Assembly: GCA_017508315.1 (NCBI GenBank)
Contig: JAFVZE010000393.1
Span: 1 to 12,278 of the forward strand
Length of the DNA stretch: 12,278 bases
Source: Kiritimatiellia bacterium
GTDB taxonomy: Bacteria; Verrucomicrobiota; Kiritimatiellia; RFP12; UBA1067
Reading direction: 5' to 3'
Shown: positions 1 to 5,830 of the stretch, piece by piece
Layout: each line of letters begins with the position of its first letter
How positions within the stretch are numbered: position 1 is the stretch's first letter
Made by a program: the position numbers and the translations under genes
The notes under the pieces: generated by a model
What the model saw: only the letters and a program-made list of their open reading frames with translations
Told to the model about the DNA's origin: nothing
Databases searched by the model: none

Positions 1-2
1 CG

Positions 3-230
3 GAACGTGCCGCGCTTGCCGAAAAACGACGTCAGGAGGCGGCGGAGCGCAAGGAGCGTAAACGACAGGCTCGAATTGCCGAACTGCAGACGAATCTTAC
101 CGCCTGCGTCGAGACGGTGATGAGATCGAAACGCTGGCCGGAAGATCTCGCCCGGCTCTATCTCCAGCACGAGCTTAACACTTTGATCGGAACCAACACC
201 ATAAATGTTATCATCACCCCAGAAAACTAA
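3..230 (+). CDS. C-terminal fragment of an unrecognised coiled-coil protein (5' end outside window)
   Basis: The only open + strand frame at the left edge starts at base 3 and ends at TAA 228-230, giving the last 75 residues. The first 30 or so are a highly charged Arg/Glu/Ala/Lys-rich stretch (AEKRRQEAAERKERKRQARI) typical of a coiled coil. A globular-looking end follows, with RSKRWPEDLARLYLQHEL and a hydrophobic terminus INVIITPEN. A charged helix followed by a short hydrophobic tail resembles the end of SPFH/prohibitin-type membrane proteins, but this is a weak analogy and I do not recognise the family. It is transcribed convergently to the long minus-strand gene run and is followed 30 bp later by a strong terminator, so it is the last gene of its own transcript. 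That this is coding is fairly secure; its function is unknown. Confidence 0.6.
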   Translation, partial: ERAALAEKRRQEAAERKERKRQARIAELQTNLTACVETVMRSKRWPEDLARLYLQHELNTLIGTNTINVIITPEN

Positions 231-259
231 CCACCTTCTCCCTAATACATTCTACCTGC

Positions 260-297
260 AAGCCGGATGCAAGACTATTGCACCCGGCTTTTCTTTT
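260..297 (+). terminator. Rho-independent terminator after the left-edge gene
   Basis: AAGCCGG (260-266) pairs with CCGGCTT (284-290). After one A/C mismatch the stem continues with TGCAA (268-272) against TTGCA (278-282), closing a GACTA loop. TTCTTTT follows at 291-297. The T-rich side is only on the + strand, so it ends the gene stopping at 230. It does not look efficient for minus-strand transcripts coming out of the phosphoesterase gene. Confidence 0.9.
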
Positions 298-326
298 GAT
301 TTCACGATCCTTATCATTCTCATCAT

Positions 327-337
327 TTTGATATAAT
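327..337 (+). promoter_or_regulatory. Extended -10 promoter element pointing into the 3' end of the phosphoesterase gene (antisense)
   Basis: The string TTTGATATAAT contains a perfect extended -10 (TG-n-TATAAT, 329-337). Spacing puts a start site near 343-345. No good -35 is visible, which extended -10 promoters tolerate. Transcription would run antisense into the minus-strand gene ending at 379. An ATG at 350 opens a 57-codon frame that ends at TAA 521-523, but most of it is complementary to phosphoesterase codons, so I do not call it a gene. The rest of the 231-378 gap is AT-rich with no other recognisable element apart from the terminator. Confidence 0.4.
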
Positions 338-378
338 TTCTCACACCTCATGACAAAATACATTCTTTCCGGCGTCTA

Positions 379-1359
379 TCAGGTGAATAGGATTTCGCGG
401 CCGTGGAACAGGAAATTTCCTCCCACGAGATATTCGCGGGCCGTCGGCGAAAAGGCATCGTCGATCGTAATGTGCAGATGCCCCGCGCAAATCGCCTTCA
501 AAAGCGGTTCTTTTTTCAGGTAAGCGATGAAAGACGAGGTTGTCGGATCTTCAATCTGACGTTTGTAGTCGCCTCTGGCCGCGGCTATTGCCGCCGAGCG
601 ATACTTTTTGCCGCATCCGCCCCAGAACCGGCAGCTGGCGCGCCATATCTCATCGGTCATGAACGGGACGTGCATGCTCAAAACGATCGGCAGCCCCTTC
701 TTGACCTCCGCATGAAAGCGTTCCACCTGATCCCCGGTCACGAACCCGTATGTCTGCTCGATCGAAACGAAATTCACTCCGCCGACGACGGTCGAATTGA
801 AATGCAGATCGAACGGAAACACTTTCTGAAGCTCCGCCGCGCTCAGGTTGTTGTATTCGCCGGTGTTTCGGATTCTGTCGCCCTCGCTGCGACGCTGGTA
901 TTCGTGGTTGCCGGGGCAGCCGAACATACCGGGAGCCTCGCCGAAATACTTCTTCACGAGCTCGTAATTCGCCTCGGTCTGAAAGTCGATGAGGTCGCCG
1001 GTATGGAGGACCGCATCGACATTCGACTTCGCCCACGAGAGGGAATCCCTGAGCGCCTCCTCCATGCGCCCGCCGAAAACCGCGGTGCGGCGCTTTGCGA
1101 AACCGCGCTTGAATTCCGACTCGCGCCCATCGGCGGCGCAGAGATGGGTGTCGGAGATATGGAGGATCGAAAACGGAGTTTCAAGCCCGACTTTGACGTG
1201 GGAATACGCGAGCGAAAGCCGTTCGTGCGGACTGCGGCCTTCGAATACCGCCTGCTCCCCGGCCGCCCTGTCCGCCGCCGCAGACAGACAGCCGGAAAGT
1301 CCGGACACGGCGAAGAAACCGCCGGCAGCCCCGATGAAATCACGGCGAGACACATCCAT
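379..1359 (-). CDS. Tat-exported lipoprotein, calcineurin-like metallophosphoesterase
   Basis: This 326-residue protein has the full calcineurin-like metal site in order: DTH (D70, H72), GDLID (D122), GNHE (N151, H152), a lone His in LSMHVPF (H230) and GHLH (H294, H296). The N-terminus carries a twin-arginine motif RRDFIG (residues 5-10), a hydrophobic stretch and a lipobox-like LSGC with Cys24. It is therefore probably exported folded through Tat and lipid-anchored outside the cytoplasm. Such enzymes hydrolyse phosphoesters with a two-metal centre; the substrate cannot be told from sequence. A perfect AAGGAGG (1367-1373) seven bases before ATG fixes the start. It is last in the codirectional run, 21 bp after the aldolase gene, and may be co-transcribed with it. 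I see no terminator after its TGA at 379-381. Confidence 0.88.
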   Translation of the reverse strand: MDVSRRDFIGAAGGFFAVSGLSGCLSAAADRAAGEQAVFEGRSPHERLSLAYSHVKVGLETPFSILHISDTHLCAADGRESEFKRGFAKRRTAVFGGRMEEALRDSLSWAKSNVDAVLHTGDLIDFQTEANYELVKKYFGEAPGMFGCPGNHEYQRRSEGDRIRNTGEYNNLSAAELQKVFPFDLHFNSTVVGGVNFVSIEQTYGFVTGDQVERFHAEVKKGLPIVLSMHVPFMTDEIWRASCRFWGGCGKKYRSAAIAAARGDYKRQIEDPTTSSFIAYLKKEPLLKAICAGHLHITIDDAFSPTAREYLVGGNFLFHGREILFT

Positions 1360-1380
1360 CTTCTTCCCTCCTTCTGTCGA

Positions 1381-2199
1381 TCACTTGGACGATACTCCCA
1401 TCCGGTAACCGTTGAATCTGCGCGTGTTGTAAAGTTTCTGCTTCGGATCGACCGGCAGACCGAGGGATTTGCGGATGGCGAGAAAATCCTTGACTCCCTC
1501 GGGGCCGACCTGATTGATCTTCGCGCCGTGGCCGGCGGCCAGAAGCAGCACCTGACAGTAGGCGTCGGCGTTCTCGGCGAACCATTCGGCCTCCTCGACG
1601 TCGCGTCCGCCGCAGACGATGCCGTGGTTCTCCATGAAAATCACATTGGATTTCTTCGCCTCCTTCGAGACCGAATCGGCGACCGCCTTGGAGCCGGGCG
1701 TCGCATAGGGGGCGAGCGGGATCTGGTTGAAGAAGATGTCGGCCTCGGGGTTGATGCCGCTGGGAGGAACCTGCCCGGCGAACAGAAACGCGTTGCAGTG
1801 CGGCGGATGGCAGTGGATGCAGGCGCCCATGCCGCTCGACTTCATCATCGCGATGTGCACCTTAACCTCGCTCGTGCGCGGGCGGCGTCCGCAGAGCTGC
1901 CCCGCCTCCATGTCGACGAGGCAGATATCCTCCTCTTCCATGAAGCCCTTGCAGCAGAGCGTGGGCGTGCACAGCACGAGATCCTCGCCGACGCGCACGG
2001 AGATGTTGCCGCCGTTGCCGTCCGTGTAGCCGCGGTTGTAGATGCGTCTGCCCATTTCGCAGATCTGGCGCTTGACGGCGCGAATCGGCGCCGAAACGAA
2101 GAACTTGTCGAGTTCTTTGCGGGTCTTGGGCTGAGGGCCGTTCTTCCAGTCGTAGGCGCGGTTCACGAGCGGCGGGTCGATGTAGAGTCTCTTGTCCAT
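1381..2199 (-). CDS. Class II aldolase (deoxysugar-1-phosphate aldolase, FucA/RhaD type)
   Basis: The 272-residue protein belongs to the class II aldolase/adducin family, which cleaves L-fuculose-1-P or L-rhamnulose-1-P into dihydroxyacetone phosphate and L-lactaldehyde with Zn2+. The phosphate-binding loop GNGGNIS lies at residues 61-67. The catalytic Glu is E111 (TSEVKVH), and the metal ligands are H129 and H131 (IHCHPPH) and H192 (ENHG). The spacing E-18-H-2-H-61-H is close to E. coli FucA (E73, H92, H94, H155) and unlike RhaD (E117, H141, H143, H212). It also has about 40 extra N-terminal residues compared with FucA. The start is supported by AAGGA about nine bases before ATG. It lies 37 bp downstream of the rhaB-type kinase, so rhamnulose-1-P is the likeliest substrate, with fuculose-1-P possible. 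The family is certain; substrate and symbol are left open. Confidence 0.88.
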   Translation of the reverse strand: MDKRLYIDPPLVNRAYDWKNGPQPKTRKELDKFFVSAPIRAVKRQICEMGRRIYNRGYTDGNGGNISVRVGEDLVLCTPTLCCKGFMEEEDICLVDMEAGQLCGRRPRTSEVKVHIAMMKSSGMGACIHCHPPHCNAFLFAGQVPPSGINPEADIFFNQIPLAPYATPGSKAVADSVSKEAKKSNVIFMENHGIVCGGRDVEEAEWFAENADAYCQVLLLAAGHGAKINQVGPEGVKDFLAIRKSLGLPVDPKQKLYNTRRFNGYRMGVSSK

Positions 2200-2236
2200 G
2201 TTTTTTCCTTCTGAGTTTCTGATTTCAACTGTCGGT

Positions 2237-3685
2237 TCAGCGCGCTATCGCCGCGCGGGCCTCGGCGAGATCCTTGAATTCCCCGGCGGCGATCATCTGC
2301 ACGATCATGTTGCCGACGGCCGTTCCTTCGGCCGGACCGGCAAAAACTTCAAGCCCCGTCGCGTCGGCGGTGAGCGCGTTGAGATACAGATCTTTCGACC
2401 CGCCGCCGACGATGTTGATCGAAGTGTAGGTCTTGCCGGTTATCTCCTGAAGGAGCCTGATGGCGCCGGCATAGCACTCGGCGAGCGACTTGTACACGCA
2501 CTGGACGAGTTCACCGACGCTGGACGGAGCCTTCCCGTCTTCCGCCGCCGCTTTCATGACCTCCGCGATCATAGAATCTGGGCTCAGGAACCGGGAAGCG
2601 TTGGCGTCCACCGTAACCTGATATCCCGAGGCTCCGCGGGCGGCCATTTCGAGATCGGCGAAGGAATATTTCTTCCCGGGCTCGTAGTCGGAAAGCGATT
2701 TGAGCGCCTGCGCGCTCTCCTCCGCCACCTTGCCCTCGACATAGCTCACGCCGTTGAGTTCGCGGCGGATGGACTGGATCATCCAAAGCCCCATTATGTT
2801 CTTGAGGTAGCGGAAACGGTACCACGCCCCGCCCTCGTTCGAGAAGTTGGCCGCCAGCGACGCTCCGGTCGTGATCGCCTCGGAATTCTCCACGCCGATG
2901 AGCGACCAGGTTCCGCTCGAAAGATAAACCGCCTTGTCGTCGCGCGCCGGCACGGCCAGATACGCCGAGCCCGTGTCGTGGCTCGCCGGCAGCACCACCT
3001 TGGCGTCGAACCCGACGACCTCGCGGACCGCCGAGGTGAAATTGCCAACGACCGTACCCGGCATCGAGAGTTCGCCGAATATCCTCTCCGGCAGACCGAG
3101 TCTGGCGATAAGCTCACCGTCCCAGGTTCTGGTCTTGGCGTTCAAAAGCGAACTTGTCGACGCCTCCGTGTATTCGTTGACCATCTTCCCGGTCAGCACG
3201 AAATGGAGATAGTCCGGAATGAACATAAGGCGGCTTGCCTTGTCGAAAACCGCCGGATCCTCGCGTTTGAGGGCGCAGAGCTGGTAAATCGTGTTGTAGA
3301 CGGCTTTCTGAATGCCGGTTCTGGCGTAAAGCTCTTCAAAAGGCACGATTCCATCGACATACTCCGGCATCCCTTCGGTGCGGCCGTCGCGGTAGGCTAC
3401 GGCGTCGCTTACCGGAATGCCGACCTCGTCGACAAGCACGAAGTCGACGCCCCAGGTGTCGATACCGACGCTCTCAGGCGTCCAGCCGGCGTCCTTGGCG
3501 GCTTTAAGCCCGGCGAGCACATGCCTTGAAAGCGCCTCCAGATCCCAGCATTCGTGGCCGCCGCGCACAATCTGGGAATTTTCGAAGCGGTACACTTCTT
3601 CAAGGGTTATCTTGCCCTCTTTGACGTATCCGACGATATGACGGCCCGAACTTGCGCCGATATCAATTGCGATGTGACATTTCAT
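2237..3685 (-). CDS. rhaB: Rhamnulokinase (FGGY carbohydrate kinase)
   Basis: The 482-residue protein phosphorylates L-rhamnulose to L-rhamnulose-1-P with ATP in the cytoplasm. It has the FGGY kinase layout: N-terminal phosphate loop IDIGASSGR (7-15), GIDTWGVDF (74-82), the catalytic Asp in ASHDTGSA (D237, the same number as in E. coli RhaB), SSGTWSLIGVE (256-266), and the C-terminal adenosine site VGGGSKD (426-432) with PAEGTAVGN (451-459). Length and these RhaB-style motifs favour rhamnulokinase over fuculo- or xylulokinase. It lies 42 bp downstream of the flavodiiron gene and 37 bp upstream of the aldolase gene. CAGGAG (3698-3703) is a ribosome site at a long 12-base spacing, and a TATAAT lies between it and the ATG. 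L-rhamnose isomerase and a transporter are absent from the window. Confidence 0.93.
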   Translation of the reverse strand: MKCHIAIDIGASSGRHIVGYVKEGKITLEEVYRFENSQIVRGGHECWDLEALSRHVLAGLKAAKDAGWTPESVGIDTWGVDFVLVDEVGIPVSDAVAYRDGRTEGMPEYVDGIVPFEELYARTGIQKAVYNTIYQLCALKREDPAVFDKASRLMFIPDYLHFVLTGKMVNEYTEASTSSLLNAKTRTWDGELIARLGLPERIFGELSMPGTVVGNFTSAVREVVGFDAKVVLPASHDTGSAYLAVPARDDKAVYLSSGTWSLIGVENSEAITTGASLAANFSNEGGAWYRFRYLKNIMGLWMIQSIRRELNGVSYVEGKVAEESAQALKSLSDYEPGKKYSFADLEMAARGASGYQVTVDANASRFLSPDSMIAEVMKAAAEDGKAPSSVGELVQCVYKSLAECYAGAIRLLQEITGKTYTSINIVGGGSKDLYLNALTADATGLEVFAGPAEGTAVGNMIVQMIAAGEFKDLAEARAAIAR

Positions 3686-3691
3686 GGTTTG

Positions 3692-3697
3692 ATTATA
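3692..3697 (-). promoter_or_regulatory. Possible internal -10 element immediately before rhaB
   Basis: On the minus strand TATAAT occupies 3697-3692, six bases before the rhaB ATG (3685). With standard spacing the transcript would begin on the A of the start codon, giving a leaderless mRNA. There is no extended TG, and the best -35 candidate, TTCATC at 18 bases, matches poorly. The element lies between a Shine-Dalgarno-like CAGGAG and the ATG, so it may be only AT-rich spacer. Confidence 0.3.
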
Positions 3698-3727
3698 CTC
3701 CTGAAAACAGCCGATGATGAAAGATTT

Positions 3728-4894
3728 TTACGGGCAGAGTTCTTCCGCCAGCGCCGCGAGTTCCTTCTCCGAATCCTCCGACAGGGCGCTCATGATGCGG
3801 ACGGTATTCTCCGCGAAGGTGATTCCCTTGGAGTTCTCGAACATCCTGCGCATCACCCGCGCCGCCGTCGGAGCCCAGGAGCCGTTTTCGATGAAAGCGA
3901 TTTTGCGGTTCTGGTACGACCTTTCAAGCAGATTGTCGATGAACGTGCGCATGAACGGAAATATCCCGCCGTTGTACGTGGTCGTGGCCAGCACCAGCGT
4001 GCCGTACCGGAACGCGTCCTCGATCGTCTCGTGCATATCGTCGCGCGCGAGGTCCGCAAGCGCCACCTTGGGGCATCCGCGAGCCTTGAGCATATCCGCA
4101 AACCTGAGCACTGCCTCTTTGGTGTGACCGTAGACGGACGTGTAGGCAACGGCGATTCCCGGCGACTCGACCCTGTACGAAGACCAGGTGTCGTACTGGG
4201 AGATCGCGTGTCCGATCGCCTCGGCAGTGTCGAGAACCGGACCGTGCAGCGGGCAGATGATTTTTATGTCCAGACCGGCGGCCTTCTTGAGCAGCGCCTG
4301 CACGGGAGCGCCGAATTTGCCGACGATGCCGAAATAGTAGCGCCGCGCCTCGCAGTCCCACCCTTCGGGATCCTCCACGTCGTTGGCGCCGAATTTGCCG
4401 AAACCGTCGGCCGAGAAAAGCACCTTGTCCGTCGTGTCGTAGGTGACGATGACTTCCGGCCAGTGCACCATCGGAGCTTCCACGAACGCAAAAACGTGCC
4501 TGCCGGTCGAAAGCGTATCGCCTTCCCCGACGACGATCCGGCGCTCCTCCCAATCGGTGCCGAAGAACCCCTTCATCATCGCGAACGCCTTGGCGCCCGA
4601 AACGATTCTGGCCCGCGGGTAGCGCTCCATGAATTTCGCGATGTTGGCCGAATGGTCCGGCTCCATGTGCTGCACGACGAGATAGTCGGGCTCGCGCCCT
4701 CCGAGCGCTTTTTCGACGTTGCCGAGCCATTCGTCGCCGAACGCGGCGTCAACCGTGTCGAACACCGCGATCTGATCGTCGAGCACCGCATAGGAATTGT
4801 AGGCCATGCCGAGCGGAACTTCGAACTGGCCCTCAAAAAGATCCACCTGATGGTCGTTGACGCCCACATGCCTGATATCTTCGGTTATCTGCAT
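3728..4894 (-). CDS. Class A flavodiiron protein (FprA-type A flavoprotein)
   Basis: The 388-residue cytoplasmic protein fuses a metallo-beta-lactamase-like diiron domain (about 1-245) to a flavodoxin domain (about 246-388). All iron ligands of the family are present: H76, E78 and D80 in HMEPDH, then H144 (MVHWPEV), D163 (SADGFG) and H217 (LHGPV). The FMN phosphate loop is TSVYGHTKEA (252-261), with a second flavin loop ATTTYNGG near 309-316. Members reduce O2 to water and/or NO to N2O, using electrons from rubredoxin or F420-type donors; which one applies here is not visible. There is no C-terminal rubredoxin extension. The start is supported by purine-rich AAGAGAGAAAAAGAAG before ATG. It sits 36 bp after the KAS III-like gene and 42 bp before rhaB. 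Its presence fits an anaerobe exposed to traces of oxygen. I am confident of the family, not of the preferred substrate. Confidence 0.93.
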   Translation of the reverse strand: MQITEDIRHVGVNDHQVDLFEGQFEVPLGMAYNSYAVLDDQIAVFDTVDAAFGDEWLGNVEKALGGREPDYLVVQHMEPDHSANIAKFMERYPRARIVSGAKAFAMMKGFFGTDWEERRIVVGEGDTLSTGRHVFAFVEAPMVHWPEVIVTYDTTDKVLFSADGFGKFGANDVEDPEGWDCEARRYYFGIVGKFGAPVQALLKKAAGLDIKIICPLHGPVLDTAEAIGHAISQYDTWSSYRVESPGIAVAYTSVYGHTKEAVLRFADMLKARGCPKVALADLARDDMHETIEDAFRYGTLVLATTTYNGGIFPFMRTFIDNLLERSYQNRKIAFIENGSWAPTAARVMRRMFENSKGITFAENTVRIMSALSEDSEKELAALAEELCP

Positions 4895-4930
4895 TTTCTT
4901 CTTTTTCTCTCTTATGGATTTTCTGGATGT

Positions 4931-5830
4931 TCAGATTATTGTAGATGTGAAATCCTCGCTCATGCGCACGAACCCCGCCGCCGCGGAAAGCCCGGCTCCG
5001 AACCCCGCGACCAGCACACGCTCCGCGCGCAGCGCCGTTCCCGCGCCGTCGGCGGCGGCGAGCGTCAGCGGAACCGACGCGCTGCCGACATTGCCGTATT
5101 TCCCGCCGCCCGTCAGAAGCCGCTCGCCGAGCCCGACAGATCCGGCCAACTGCCGCACCATGTACATGTTGGCCTGATGCGGAACGAACCAGCGGGGTGT
5201 TTCGTCTCCCTCGGCGAGCAGTCCGGCGATCATCGAGCGCACGGTCGAGGCCACGAACGAAAAAACCCCGAATCCGTCCATCTCCAGTTTTTCCGTGCAC
5301 TTGAGCTGTTCGCCGTAGCCGCTGTAAAACGCAAAACGCGATGTGCCTGCGCGTGCCGACACCACCGAAGCGGTGCAGGCGTCGGAAGCGACCACGGCCG
5401 TGGCGTTGTCCGCCGCGAAGCGCGACTGCACGTCACCGTCGACGACCAGCACCTTCCCCCCGCTCGCCGCCGCCAGCTGTCCGGCGGCCAGAAGAGCGTA
5501 CGGATAGGCGCTGCACGCCATCTGCAGATCGAAGGCGGGGATCGGACCGTCGATGCCGAGAGCCGAGGCGATCCTTATCGACAGGGCCGGAAAGCGCACT
5601 TCATTGGAGAATGTGGCGCCGATCACCGCGGAGATTTTTCCGCCGCAACCGTCGAGCGCGGCGGACGCCGCCGAATGCGCGAGTTCGAAAAGCGGCTTCT
5701 CGCTCAAACGGCGTTCGGCGAAACCGGTCGCCGCGACTACTTCCGGAGACGCGATCTCCAGATTGTCGCAAGCCTTCTCCCCGACGGCCGCGGCGATGCG
5801 TTCAATCACGATCTCGAACGGAACCGTCAT
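4931..5830 (-). CDS. 3-oxoacyl-ACP synthase III-like thiolase-fold enzyme
   Basis: The 299-residue protein has the KAS III (FabH) triad: C106 in DLQMACSAYPYAL, H218 in VPHQANM and N247 in GKYGNVGS. A FabH-like TFSNEVRFPALS-IRIASALGI segment lies at about 73-94. FabH condenses acetyl-CoA with malonyl-ACP to start fatty acid synthesis. This protein is somewhat shorter than the usual 315-330 residues. The normally glycine-rich GDGAGA region reads ASDACTAS (148-155). It may therefore be a divergent KAS III or a specialised acyl-condensing enzyme. No ACP, fabD or other fatty acid gene is nearby. Its ATG overlaps the ptsI stop as ATGA (5827-5830), so it is probably translationally coupled to ptsI. 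Superfamily and triad are secure; the acyl substrates are unknown. Confidence 0.85.
   Translation of the reverse strand: MTVPFEIVIERIAAAVGEKACDNLEIASPEVVAATGFAERRLSEKPLFELAHSAASAALDGCGGKISAVIGATFSNEVRFPALSIRIASALGIDGPIPAFDLQMACSAYPYALLAAGQLAAASGGKVLVVDGDVQSRFAADNATAVVASDACTASVVSARAGTSRFAFYSGYGEQLKCTEKLEMDGFGVFSFVASTVRSMIAGLLAEGDETPRWFVPHQANMYMVRQLAGSVGLGERLLTGGGKYGNVGSASVPLTLAAADGAGTALRAERVLVAGFGAGLSAAAGFVRMSEDFTSTII

Noticed and set aside
231..378. Possible tRNA, small RNA gene or mobile element end in the left gap
   Set aside because: Beyond the terminator hairpin and the -10 element I find no cloverleaf, terminal inverted repeat or target duplication.
350..523. 57-codon + strand frame starting just after the antisense -10 element
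   Set aside because: All but about ten codons are antisense to the phosphoesterase gene, there is no ribosome site, and the product has no recognisable feature. Kept only as part of the antisense RNA observation.
403..2214. 603-codon + strand open frame opposite the phosphoesterase and aldolase genes
   Set aside because: Same reasoning: it is the complement of motif-bearing coding sequence, with low-complexity Arg/Ala/Val composition and no domain.
2192..3529. 445-codon + strand open frame opposite rhaB
   Set aside because: It mirrors rhaB codons; rhaB has all FGGY kinase motifs and the antisense product resembles nothing I know.
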